This document shows, in pieces, positions 52,775 through 61,565 of a stretch of 64,000 nt of DNA. Where the stretch lies: contig NZ_AZFA01000002.1 in NCBI RefSeq assembly GCF_001434295.1, positions 124,001-188,000 on the forward strand. The letters are read 5' to 3'. How positions within the stretch are numbered: position 1 is the stretch's first letter; each line of letters starts with the position of its first letter. The notes under the pieces are model-generated. The model ran no database searches and had not been told where the DNA came from. It saw only the letters and a list, made by a program, of their open reading frames with translations. Origin of the DNA: Companilactobacillus versmoldensis DSM 14857 = KCTC 3814 (GTDB lineage Bacteria; Bacillota; Bacilli; Lactobacillales; Lactobacillaceae). Both the position numbers and the translations under genes were made by a program.

Positions 52775-54100
52775 TTGAATGATTTATTTGAAAAAGTACC
52801 GATACCAAAGGCTTACATGCAATTAGCCATCCCTGTAGTCTTAGGAATGGTCGCTAGTATGATCTATAATCTGGCCGATACCTTTTTTGTTGCGCAAACC
52901 GGCAACGCAGATTTAGTTGCTGGTATCGCCTTAGGTAGTCCACTATTTTCCTTTATGTTAGCGGTCGGTGACATTTTCGGATTAGGTGGTAGTGCTGTCA
53001 TCTCAAGAGCTTTAGGCAAACATGATTACCAAAAAAGTGCCCGTGTCAGTAGCTTTTGCTTTTATATCGCAATAATTTTGAGTTTAGTTTTAACTGCATT
53101 ACTATTATTTTTCGAAGGTCCAATTTTGAATCTTTTAGGTGCTACTAACGCTACTCGCCCATATATTTCAGATTTTTATCGTGTTTTAGTTTTAGGATCG
53201 ACTTTCATCATTGTGTCTTTGGTTCCTGGTAATATTATCCGGACCGAAGGTCTAGCTCAGTTTTCAATGATTGCCACGATCAGTGGTACTGTTTTAACAA
53301 TTATTTTAGATCCACTATTCTTGTTCGTCTTCAATTGGGGAGCATCAGGGGTGGCTTTTGCCAATGTGATCGGTTATGCGGTCAATACTGGCTTATTAGT
53401 ACTCTTTATGCGCCGCACTAAATCATTATCCTTAGCACCTAAATTGGCTCATATATCCCACCCAACATTCAAAGCGGTCGTAGCGGTCGGCATCCCCGCC
53501 TCACTGACAAATTTGACACAAAGTTTCGGAATGATGCTGTTGAATAGTTTCTTAGCGGCTTATGGTGCTAATGCTGTGGCTGCGATGGGGATCGTTCAAA
53601 AAATTTACATGGTCGTTATGATGGTCATGGTCGGCTTTGCCTTTGGTGCGCAACCGTTAGTTGGTTATAACTATGGTGCCAAAAACTGGTCGCGACTGAA
53701 AGAAACTTTACACTTCGACTTGAAGGTCGAAGGACTATACGCAACTGTCGTTGCCTTGATTTTGATTGTTTTTGCACCGCAACTGGTCCAATTATTCATG
53801 AATCAAACAGCCATCGTTTCTATGGGTACGATCATGCTGAGAGCAATGCTTATCACGACACCGCTAGTCGGCTTTATCTTGGTCTTTACGACCGTCTTCC
53901 AATCAGTTGGTGCTGGTACTAGTGCATTGATCATGGCTTTATCACGCCAAGCGATTCTTTTAGGATTAGCCATCGTCATCTTAGCTTATTTCTTTGGATT
54001 GAACGGTATCATCTGGGCTCAAGCTGTGGCCGATGTCCTTACTTGTTTGATTGGTTGGCATTTATATAGTAAAGCTTTTAAAAATGTGAATTTGAGTTAA
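52775..54100 (+). CDS. MATE family efflux transporter
   Basis: Cation-coupled multidrug exporter of about 441 residues with twelve hydrophobic segments. LAIPVVLGMVASMIYNLADTFFV near the N-terminus and FGAQPLVGYNYGA near 290 are typical of the NorM/DinF-like group. TTG 52775 lies eight bases after AAGGAG; GTG 52766 overlaps that site. The 5' hairpin at 52732-52767 may restrict translation. It is only distantly similar to the MATE protein at the left edge. Confidence 0.92.
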   Translation: MNDLFEKVPIPKAYMQLAIPVVLGMVASMIYNLADTFFVAQTGNADLVAGIALGSPLFSFMLAVGDIFGLGGSAVISRALGKHDYQKSARVSSFCFYIAIILSLVLTALLLFFEGPILNLLGATNATRPYISDFYRVLVLGSTFIIVSLVPGNIIRTEGLAQFSMIATISGTVLTIILDPLFLFVFNWGASGVAFANVIGYAVNTGLLVLFMRRTKSLSLAPKLAHISHPTFKAVVAVGIPASLTNLTQSFGMMLLNSFLAAYGANAVAAMGIVQKIYMVVMMVMVGFAFGAQPLVGYNYGAKNWSRLKETLHFDLKVEGLYATVVALILIVFAPQLVQLFMNQTAIVSMGTIMLRAMLITTPLVGFILVFTTVFQSVGAGTSALIMALSRQAILLGLAIVILAYFFGLNGIIWAQAVADVLTCLIGWHLYSKAFKNVNLS

Positions 54101-54134
54101 AAAAACGCGCTGACATTTTTGTCAGGGCGTTTTT
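54101..54134. terminator. Bidirectional terminator
   Basis: AAAAACGC-G-CTGACA / TGTCAG-G-GCGTTTTT with a TTTT loop. It lies between the convergent MATE and DMT transporter genes. Confidence 0.85.
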
Positions 54135-54146
54135 GCTGAGAAAAAT

Positions 54147-55052
54147 TTAATTTTTGACTCGATGATGCGGCAGATTCATGCTGACGATATTCGGCAAGAT
54201 GACCGCACTGATAATGACAAGCACACCAAACACTTGCAACCAATTGACCGTCTCACCTAATAAGATAAAAGCAACTACGATCGAAGCTGGTAGCTCTAAT
54301 GAAGATAAAATCGGTCCGATACCGATATCAAGATATGGCATGAAGATCGAATAGACCACCAAAGGAAAGACCATTGAAAATACCGCAATCAAAACGCCCC
54401 ATTTAACAGTCGCAAAGGTCGTGGCAGTCGTGACAATCTCCGGTGCCCAAATGAAACTGATCAATAAAAACGCCCCGATACATAGCAATAAGGTCTTCGA
54501 TAAGGGGTCAAGATTATTACCTAAACTGGCTGTGAATTGCATCGTACAAGCATAAGCACAGGCTGCTAAGAAACTGAATAAAAGACCTAACGGTGATAAT
54601 GCAGAAGTGATTGGGAAAAGACCTGCTGCAAGTACGGTCCCGACTAAGACTAAAACAATACTCAAGACCTGCATCCGGGTCGTTAACCGGCGATGAATGA
54701 TTGCTCCTAATAAGGTCGATAACCAGACTGCTTGCATCAGCATAACTGCAGCAACTGCGACAGGAATCAGTTTTAAGGCTTGAATATAAAACGTATTAGT
54801 AAAACCAGAGGCTGTCCCAGCAGCAATCAATAAACCGACCTGTTTCCAACTAGTGTGTTGGCGATAGATCCACTTACGACGTACGATCTGAATAATACCC
54901 AATATCAAAACGGCACTTAAGAAAGACCAAAATAATAAGGGGCCATTTACTACCCCTTGGTGACGGGCGATTTTAAACAGTGAGGCTGGGATGCCAAAAC
55001 TGATCGCACCTAATCCGACAAAAATTGGAGCTATTTTCTTCAAAAAAATCAT
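54147..55052 (-). CDS. EamA/DMT-superfamily transporter
   Basis: Ten-helix membrane protein of 301 residues made of two EamA repeats, the drug/metabolite transporter plan. FGIPASLFKIARHQG near the start and LEPLASIV-like SLELPASIVVAFILLGE near 250 mark the two repeats. The substrate is unknown; members export amino acids or other metabolites. Single gene with terminators on both sides. Confidence 0.88.
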   Translation of the reverse strand: MIFLKKIAPIFVGLGAISFGIPASLFKIARHQGVVNGPLLFWSFLSAVLILGIIQIVRRKWIYRQHTSWKQVGLLIAAGTASGFTNTFYIQALKLIPVAVAAVMLMQAVWLSTLLGAIIHRRLTTRMQVLSIVLVLVGTVLAAGLFPITSALSPLGLLFSFLAACAYACTMQFTASLGNNLDPLSKTLLLCIGAFLLISFIWAPEIVTTATTFATVKWGVLIAVFSMVFPLVVYSIFMPYLDIGIGPILSSLELPASIVVAFILLGETVNWLQVFGVLVIISAVILPNIVSMNLPHHRVKN

Positions 55053-55118
55053 CCTTTATCTAACTTCGCTATCATCTCTATATTACACTTTGCGGTCATT
55101 ATCTGCTATTGAAGCTGA

Positions 55119-55165
55119 AAACAAAAAGCCGAAGTTTCTGGATAATTCCAGAAAGCTTCGGCTTT
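55119..55165 (-). terminator. Terminator of clpL
   Basis: On the minus strand AAAGCCGAAG-C-TTTCTGG / CCAGAAA-CTTCGGCTTT makes a long stem (17 pairs, one bulge), followed by a TTTTTGTTTT tail. Confidence 0.85.
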
Positions 55166-55176
55166 ATTAACGATTA

Positions 55177-57285
55177 TTATGCTGTAACTGATTCATTTTG
55201 ACTAATTTTGATTGTTCCATCAACTAAATCAGCCCGAAGATTTTTAACGTCCAAATGATCTAAGTAAAATTCAGCGACTTTATCACGAATCTGTTGTTCG
55301 ATCACCCGACGTAAAGGTCTTGCACCCATAGCCTCATCGTAGCCTTCATTGATCAACCACTCTTTAGCTTCAGGAGTGATGGTCAACGTCAAACCTTTCT
55401 TAGTCAAACTCTTATTTACATCATCGATCAACAAATCGACAATCTGATTCAAATCCGTTTTATCCAAATGACTGAACTCAACGATGCCGTTGAATCTGTT
55501 CAAGAATTCTGGACGGAAGTATGGAGCTAATTTGTCCATCAACTTCTGGTCCTGATCACTGTCGTTACCAAAACCAGCGTTTGACGTCGCAATCACGATA
55601 GTATTTTTGAAATCAACGACATTGCCTTGTCCATCAGTCAAACGACCGTCATCCATGACTTGCAATAACAGTGTCAAAACTTGTGGATTGGCCTTTTCGA
55701 TCTCATCAAGCAAGACGATCGAATATGGATTGCGTCTTACCTTCTCAGTTAAGGTATTACCATTATCTTCGTATCCGACGTAACCTGCAGAAGTTCCAAT
55801 CAATTTTGAAACGGCTGTCAGGTCAGAATATTCAGACATATCCAAACGGATGATTGCATCTTTATTGCCGAACATATCACTAGCTAACTGTTTAACTAGT
55901 TCAGTCTTACCAACGCCAGTTGGTCCAACAAATAAGAAACTACCGATTGGACGATTACCTTCATCAAAGCCAGCCCGATTTCTTCTGATTGCCCGAACGA
56001 CCATATCGACAGCTTCATCTTGACCAATGACCTTGCTCTTGAGACGTTGTCCCATCCCTTTCAACCGTTCGATATCACTAGTGCCCATTTGAGAAACTGG
56101 AACACCGGTCAATCTTTGAACGGATTCAGCAATATCATTGACAGTGGCAACTGCTTCATCTGGTTTTTTGTCGTTGCTATCTAATTTCGTTTGAAGGTCA
56201 GCAATCTGTTTCTTCAGATCAGCCGCCTTTTCAAAGTCCTCTTTTTTAGCTGCTTGATCCTTTTGAGTTTCAGCTGTCTTCAAAGTCTTTTCTAAACTGA
56301 CTTTATCTGTAACTGGATGTTTAGCAGCCAAATGAGCCGCCGTCATGTCAATGAGATCAATTGCTTTATCAGGCAACGATCTTTGTGGCAAGTATTGGAC
56401 TGAATAATCTACCGCTGCCTTTAAAACTTCATCGGGCAACTTTACATGATGATGATCTTCATAGGCTTTACGCAAGCCTTTCAAGATTGCTACTGAAGCA
56501 TCTTTAGAAGGTTCATTGATCGTTACATCATTGAATCTTCTAGCTAAAGCGGCGTCTTTCATAATCGTATTACGATACTCGTCTTGAGTCGTAGCACCAA
56601 TGATCGATAAATCTCCCCGACTTAAAGCTGGTTTGATAATATCAGCTAACCCTTTACTACCGGCATCTCCACCAGTAGCGCCGGTGCCAATGATCTGCTG
56701 GATCTCATCAAAGAAGAGCACGACATTTTTAGCCTTTTTAACTTCTTTGATCAAATTTTGTACATTCTCTTCAAAGGAACCCCGGTACTGAGTACCGGCT
56801 TCTAATGAAGAAAGATCAACTGAAATGATTTGTTTGTCTTTGATAGCTTCTGGCACGTCACCTTTAACAATAGCTTGTGCTAAACCTTCAACAACTGCGG
56901 TTTTACCAACACCAGCATCACCAACTAAAATTGGATTATTTTTCGTCCGCCGACTTAAGATCTCAGCTGTCTCCTGAATCTCTTGATCACGACCAATAAC
57001 TGGATCGAGCAAACCATCACGAGCTTCTTGTGTTAAATTACGCCCTAATTTGCCCAAGACACCTTGGTCCTTTTTATTATTGTTAGTTTGTTCTTCCACC
57101 GGCACTTCTCTGCCAGCGGTTCTTTCTTTTTGATATTCTGCTAATTCTTCTGGAGTTAATTCATGACCATTGATGTAGTACTTAGTCCCTGAATTACCCT
57201 GTGAATTTGAATTCATGAATCTATTAAATAAATCATCCATGTTGTTGTTTGAGAATGGATCTTCGTCCCAAAATGATCTAGCCAT
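55177..57285 (-). CDS. clpL: Stress chaperone ATPase ClpL (Clp/Hsp100)
   Basis: AAA+ disaggregase of 702 residues. A short N-terminal region with the glycine/asparagine-rich [12 protein letters not shown] segment replaces the double Clp-N repeat of ClpB/ClpC. Two AAA modules follow: Walker A GDAGVGKT (about 110) with Walker B FFDEIQ, then GPTGVGKTE (about 455) with LLDEIEKA. A coiled-coil region of about 60 residues lies between. No zinc finger, so not ClpE. The start at 57285 has GGGAGG upstream and lies 16 bases after a small HTH gene. Confidence 0.9.
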   Translation of the reverse strand: MARSFWDEDPFSNNNMDDLFNRFMNSNSQGNSGTKYYINGHELTPEELAEYQKERTAGREVPVEEQTNNNKKDQGVLGKLGRNLTQEARDGLLDPVIGRDQEIQETAEILSRRTKNNPILVGDAGVGKTAVVEGLAQAIVKGDVPEAIKDKQIISVDLSSLEAGTQYRGSFEENVQNLIKEVKKAKNVVLFFDEIQQIIGTGATGGDAGSKGLADIIKPALSRGDLSIIGATTQDEYRNTIMKDAALARRFNDVTINEPSKDASVAILKGLRKAYEDHHHVKLPDEVLKAAVDYSVQYLPQRSLPDKAIDLIDMTAAHLAAKHPVTDKVSLEKTLKTAETQKDQAAKKEDFEKAADLKKQIADLQTKLDSNDKKPDEAVATVNDIAESVQRLTGVPVSQMGTSDIERLKGMGQRLKSKVIGQDEAVDMVVRAIRRNRAGFDEGNRPIGSFLFVGPTGVGKTELVKQLASDMFGNKDAIIRLDMSEYSDLTAVSKLIGTSAGYVGYEDNGNTLTEKVRRNPYSIVLLDEIEKANPQVLTLLLQVMDDGRLTDGQGNVVDFKNTIVIATSNAGFGNDSDQDQKLMDKLAPYFRPEFLNRFNGIVEFSHLDKTDLNQIVDLLIDDVNKSLTKKGLTLTITPEAKEWLINEGYDEAMGARPLRRVIEQQIRDKVAEFYLDHLDVKNLRADLVDGTIKISQNESVTA

Positions 57286-57301
57286 ATATAAAAAGCCTCC
57301 C

Positions 57302-57523
57302 TCATTTGAGATAGTGCATCTCCAATTCACGTAAAACTTTCCACATTTCCAAGTCTTGTGCCTTGGCGATGGCATCTATATCTCGAATATTGATTGATGT
57401 CGCGGAAGATTGTTTTTTATTGAAGGACTTGTGAAGGGTCGTGTATCCATAACCACTCTTTTTAGCTATTAAATAAATAGATAAATGTCTATCCTCCAAA
57501 TATGATTTGATATCTATTTCCAT
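57302..57523 (-). CDS. Small helix-turn-helix protein preceding clpL
   Basis: A 73-residue protein with a predicted [22 protein letters not shown] (about 22-40) has the helix-turn-helix spacing of XRE/lambda-repressor-like or related DNA-binding proteins. ATG 57523 has GGAGG nine bases upstream. It is the promoter-proximal gene of a two-gene unit with clpL. A 26-bp imperfect dyad covers the promoter (57554-57579). No CtsR heptad repeat or CIRCE element was found, so it is a candidate regulator of clpL. Confidence 0.75.
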   Translation of the reverse strand: MEIDIKSYLEDRHLSIYLIAKKSGYGYTTLHKSFNKKQSSATSINIRDIDAIAKAQDLEMWKVLRELEMHYLK

Positions 57524-57546
57524 AATTCTTATCCTCCACAAATAAT

Positions 57547-57579
57547 ATTATAACACATCTGTGATATATTACAAGTGTG
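57547..57579 (-). promoter_or_regulatory. Promoter and imperfect dyad ahead of the HTH-clpL operon
   Basis: On the minus strand TTGTAA (57574-57569), a 16-bp spacer and TATAAT (57552-57547) form a promoter. An imperfect 26-bp dyad at 57554-57579 (CACA-x2-TGT ... ACA-x2-TGTG, 20 of 26 symmetric) covers the -35 and the spacer, as expected for a repressor operator. Confidence 0.55.
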
Positions 57580-57676
57580 ACATACCACAAAAGTGAATTA
57601 TTTTCTTACTGTTGATTATACAACAATTTGTTAAAATATAGGTGATACTCTAAATATTAATATAGCCGGTGATCGA

Positions 57677-59392
57677 ATGAAAAAATTAATGAAAACTGCT
57701 GAAAAGCTAGAAAAGGTCTATGAACAATTTGACCTCCTCAACTTTCGAGCCCACAAGGCCATACCACTAACCTTTAATAAAAAGGATAGCCGACAATTAT
57801 TACCTCAAAACAAGCGGCTATACTTTACTTATCGCTACTTGGATAAAGAAAAAACCCGTTTGACTAATCTCTTGCTCAGTCAAATGATCGATGTTAAAAG
57901 TTCTGTTTTTCAAACAAAGCCGATGTTACATCCTCAATTTATCGACAAAGGATTGAAACTGAAAAACATTGATGAAAACCATCGTCAAACATCTTCTAAA
58001 ACTCCACGAAGAAACCGCAAGATCAATAAAATAAAGCAACTTATCGCACTGATCGATGATGAAGATTTAACTTTGAGCCGTGGTTACTTGAACCAATTCT
58101 TGATCCTAGCTTATGAAAATTTCCCTAAACTGATCGATCAACGTTCAGACAAATATCAGTCTGAGGAATTGCTCAATAATCTCGATTTTCGAACCAGATT
58201 AATGCAATTTGATTATGATCGCTACCTGTATGAAGAAAATTTTCAAACTGAAAGCTTCTTGAAATTTTTAGTTTATAGTTGTGTCAAACGTGTTCCAAGT
58301 TTTGTCCGTTCCTACGATGCTCGAGAGATTTGTCCTGATGCTCAAAAAACTGGTTTCTCTGGTATCGCCTATGAAATCGAGATCGATGGCATCAAGGAAT
58401 GTTATGTGACTTTCAAAGGTACCGAAGCCGATATGGATTATACTGAACATTCACGTAGTAAACGGATGGAAAAATATATCCTCGAGGGTTATAAAGATTG
58501 GGATTACAACGTCAATGCCATTTTAGTTGGCGATACTGTCGATCTTGATCAAATGTCAGTTGCTCAAGATTTCATTGCTTATTTGCAGGCACATTTACAA
58601 AAAAACTGTCATTTATACGGCTTGGGGCATTCATTGGGTGGGCATTTTGTTCAGACACTGCAGTTAGTCGAAAATTGCTTTGATGCTGGTTATACAATGA
58701 ATTCAGCTCCCGTCCAATTGAAACAAATTCAAATATTAAAACCAGATCTGTTGTCCAAAGAGAATTGGAAAACTTTATTTGCTTTAACGGAAAGTAAGTC
58801 AATCACAGTCGATTTAAACAAGCAGATTCAAAAATTATTGCCTCGAGAATACTCAGAGATCATCAATCAAGCTTTTGAACAAGATATGACCCAGATATTC
58901 TATGAATTACCATATACGATCTGGATCGGTCAAAAATGGGAATACAATTTTTCCGAATGGAAGTATCCTTTTGAGATTCATCCTAGACGTTATTTATCCC
59001 AAGCTGAGGTCAATTCTTATCAACGTTTCTTTGCGGAATTATTTGTATATACGAAAAATTCGGCCACTGGACGGCAAATTATGCGTAAGAGTGCTGACTT
59101 TGCATTTGACCGTTTTAAATTGCTGAGAAAGGATATCAATAAGCCTGAGACCTATAAATTCTTCTTTGACTACGCCAATTACATGTACAATTCTGGCTTT
59201 TTCAAAGACAAGCCTAAAGTTGTGACCGATTATTTAAAGAAAGACATTGATACTATTGTTTGGAAAAGCTCTCGACGAGAATGGCCATTTTTGAGGAGCA
59301 TCAATTCTGATATGTTTGAATTGGCGATTTATTTCCATATTATTGATGGTTCAAAACATTTTATGAAACGTACTCCTAAATTTAAACAATAA
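57677..59392 (+). CDS. Large lipase-like alpha/beta hydrolase of unknown function
   Basis: A 571-residue cytoplasmic protein without signal peptide or clear membrane segment. The only strong motif is the nucleophile elbow GLGHSLGGHF with Ser near residue 319, preceded by a YVTFKGTEADMDY segment near 250 that resembles the oxyanion region of class 3 lipases and DUF2974/Mbeg1-like hydrolases. The N-terminal 220 residues are basic, and the C-terminal 180 are aromatic-rich with no recognised domain. It is a single gene closed by a bidirectional terminator. The substrate cannot be named. Confidence 0.7.
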   Translation: MKKLMKTAEKLEKVYEQFDLLNFRAHKAIPLTFNKKDSRQLLPQNKRLYFTYRYLDKEKTRLTNLLLSQMIDVKSSVFQTKPMLHPQFIDKGLKLKNIDENHRQTSSKTPRRNRKINKIKQLIALIDDEDLTLSRGYLNQFLILAYENFPKLIDQRSDKYQSEELLNNLDFRTRLMQFDYDRYLYEENFQTESFLKFLVYSCVKRVPSFVRSYDAREICPDAQKTGFSGIAYEIEIDGIKECYVTFKGTEADMDYTEHSRSKRMEKYILEGYKDWDYNVNAILVGDTVDLDQMSVAQDFIAYLQAHLQKNCHLYGLGHSLGGHFVQTLQLVENCFDAGYTMNSAPVQLKQIQILKPDLLSKENWKTLFALTESKSITVDLNKQIQKLLPREYSEIINQAFEQDMTQIFYELPYTIWIGQKWEYNFSEWKYPFEIHPRRYLSQAEVNSYQRFFAELFVYTKNSATGRQIMRKSADFAFDRFKLLRKDINKPETYKFFFDYANYMYNSGFFKDKPKVVTDYLKKDIDTIVWKSSRREWPFLRSINSDMFELAIYFHIIDGSKHFMKRTPKFKQ

Positions 59393-59400
59393 GACAACAA

Positions 59401-59431
59401 AAAAGGCTTGGAGAAATTCTCCAAGCCTTTT
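59401..59431. terminator. Bidirectional terminator
   Basis: AAAAGGCTTGGAG / CTCCAAGCCTTTT, a perfect 13-bp stem with a 5-base loop and A/T tails, between the convergent hydrolase and pgi genes. Confidence 0.88.
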
Positions 59432-59442
59432 GATTTATCTGA

Positions 59443-60783
59443 TTATAGACGTTTGTTTAATTCTTTACCTAATTCTTCAAAACCTGGTTTGCCAAGAAGT
59501 CCAAACATGTTCTTCTTGTATGCTTCAACACCTGGTTGGTTGAATGGGTTGATACCATTCAAGTAACCTGAGATTGAAACGGCTGCTTCAAAGAAGTAGA
59601 TCAAGTAACCTAAGGTGAAGGCATTTTGTTCTGGGATATGAACGCTCATTACGGGAACGCCACCATCAGTATGAGCAAGTACCACACCTTCGTAAGCACG
59701 CTTGTTAGCGAAGTCCATTGTCTTACCTTCAAGATATTTCAAACCATCAAGGTCTTTTTCTTCTGAAGGGATCTCAAGGTCATGGCGAGGTTTGTCAATC
59801 ATAACGACAGTTTCCATCAAGTTACGACGACCTTCTTGAATGTATTGACCTAATGAGTGCAAGTCAGTTGAGAAGTTAGCTGATGAAGGATAAATACCTT
59901 TTTGGTCCTTACCTTCTGATTCACCCATTAATTGTTTCCACCATTCACCAAGGTATTGCAAGTTTGGTTCATAGTTTTCAAGTAATTCAGTTGTGTAACC
60001 TTTACGGTACAAAATGTTTCTCAATGCTGCATATTTGTAAGCATCGTTCTTTTCGATATCAGCAGATGAATAATCCTCACGAGCTGAAGCAGCACCTTCC
60101 ATCAACTTGTCGATGTCAATACCAGCTACGGCAACAGGTAACAAACCAACAGCAGAAAGAACTGAGAAACGACCACCTAAGTCATCAGGAACAACGAATT
60201 CTTCATAACCTTCAGCATCAGATTCACTCTTAAGTGCACCCTTAGCACGGTCAGTAGTAGCGAAAATACGTTCTTTAGCGCCTTCCTTACCATATTTTTC
60301 AACCAATTTAGCCTTCAAAATACGGAATGCAATTGAAGGTTCAGTAGTTGTTCCTGATTTGGAAATAACATTGATACTGAAATCACGATCACCGATCACG
60401 TCGATTAAATCTGAAAGGTAGTTAGGAGAAATTGAGTTACCAGCAAAGTAAACTTCTGGAACATCTCGCTTATTCTTAACATTGTAAAATGATGAACTTA
60501 AGAAATCGATAGCCATTCTAGCACCGAGGTATGAACCACCGATACCAATACCTACGAAAACTTCTGAGTTCGATTGGATTTTTTTAGCAGCTTTTTTGAT
60601 ACGTGCAAATTCATCTTTATCATAATTTACAGGTAGATCAAGAAATCCACGAAAGTCATTACCAGCACCAGTACCTTCACGTAGTTCTGTGTCGGCAGCA
60701 GTAACCATTGCTTGCATTTCACCAAGTTCGTTTTCATGAACGAACTTGCCTAATTTTGAATCATCAAATTTAATATGTGTCAT
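59443..60783 (-). CDS. pgi: Glucose-6-phosphate isomerase
   Basis: Interconverts glucose-6-phosphate and fructose-6-phosphate. 446 residues, the compact Firmicutes type. [16 protein letters not shown] near residue 76, [14 protein letters not shown] near 141 (phosphate site), [10 protein letters not shown] near 317 and [15 protein letters not shown] near 412 are conserved. GGAGG precedes the ATG. It begins 40 bases after the VanZ-family gene. Confidence 0.97.
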   Translation of the reverse strand: MTHIKFDDSKLGKFVHENELGEMQAMVTAADTELREGTGAGNDFRGFLDLPVNYDKDEFARIKKAAKKIQSNSEVFVGIGIGGSYLGARMAIDFLSSSFYNVKNKRDVPEVYFAGNSISPNYLSDLIDVIGDRDFSINVISKSGTTTEPSIAFRILKAKLVEKYGKEGAKERIFATTDRAKGALKSESDAEGYEEFVVPDDLGGRFSVLSAVGLLPVAVAGIDIDKLMEGAASAREDYSSADIEKNDAYKYAALRNILYRKGYTTELLENYEPNLQYLGEWWKQLMGESEGKDQKGIYPSSANFSTDLHSLGQYIQEGRRNLMETVVMIDKPRHDLEIPSEEKDLDGLKYLEGKTMDFANKRAYEGVVLAHTDGGVPVMSVHIPEQNAFTLGYLIYFFEAAVSISGYLNGINPFNQPGVEAYKKNMFGLLGKPGFEELGKELNKRL

Positions 60784-60823
60784 TTCTTTTCCTCCATATC
60801 TCTTAAACTAGATTAATCATTTT

Positions 60824-61456
60824 TCACTGAAATTTCAATTGTTTTACATGTTTTTTAACAATATGACAAATAAAATATAACAGAAATCCGATAGCAGTTC
60901 CAATTGTGTTGGATATTACGTCATCAATATCGCTGACTCCAGTCTGAAGCAAGAATTGGAACGTCTCAATAGAAACTGAGATCAATGCTCCAATTATGAC
61001 CACACGGATAAAGCCTCGATTTTTCTCGAGCAGAGCCGGGATAAAAAATCCCATCGGGACGAACCACATGATATTGCCATAAAGATTGTACAAGAAATCA
61101 AGGATCGACGTTCCATTAAGAAGCTTAAAGGTTTCCACTAATGGTGTAAAATTGACATCTGACAGCGGTAGATCCCAATACAACTTGAACTGCCAAGGGA
61201 AATAACCATCCCGAAAGACAGTTAAAAAGTATAGTAAGAAAACATAAAAAGCAAAAACCGTTAGCCAAAACTCATGACTCACGACTGGTTTTTTGTGCTT
61301 CCATTTCAGCCAAATAATCCGTAAGATGATAAAGAATAACGTGTATAATATAGCTTTATCAACACCAAAAAAGGATAAACGGATCAAAGGAAAATGATTT
61401 ATTCTTGTTGAATATAAATTTGCTATATAACTGTATAGCGGTCCTAAAAATATCAT
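60824..61456 (-). CDS. VanZ-family membrane protein
   Basis: A 210-residue protein with five to six transmembrane segments and the VanZ motif region: FTPLVETFKLLNG near 95, NIMWFVPMGFFIPAL near 128 and SIETFQFLLQTGVSDIDDVISNTIGT near 160. VanZ proteins are membrane proteins linked to teicoplanin resistance in the VanA cluster; chromosomal homologues have no settled role. It may share a transcript with pgi. It is divergent from the LTA synthase gene. Confidence 0.88.
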   Translation of the reverse strand: MIFLGPLYSYIANLYSTRINHFPLIRLSFFGVDKAILYTLFFIILRIIWLKWKHKKPVVSHEFWLTVFAFYVFLLYFLTVFRDGYFPWQFKLYWDLPLSDVNFTPLVETFKLLNGTSILDFLYNLYGNIMWFVPMGFFIPALLEKNRGFIRVVIIGALISVSIETFQFLLQTGVSDIDDVISNTIGTAIGFLLYFICHIVKKHVKQLKFQ

Positions 61457-61565
61457 TTTTTTATTCTCTCACAATTTTTATTGGATTCGTATTATACTTT
61501 TTTATAAGCATGCAACTTAATAATAATTCAACATAGCTATTATTTTAAATTATAAAGGATTTTTT

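Noticed and set aside
55177-57285. Assignment as ClpB, ClpC or ClpE
   Set aside because: The N-terminus lacks the double Clp-N domain and any zinc-finger cysteines; length and the N-terminal segment fit ClpL.
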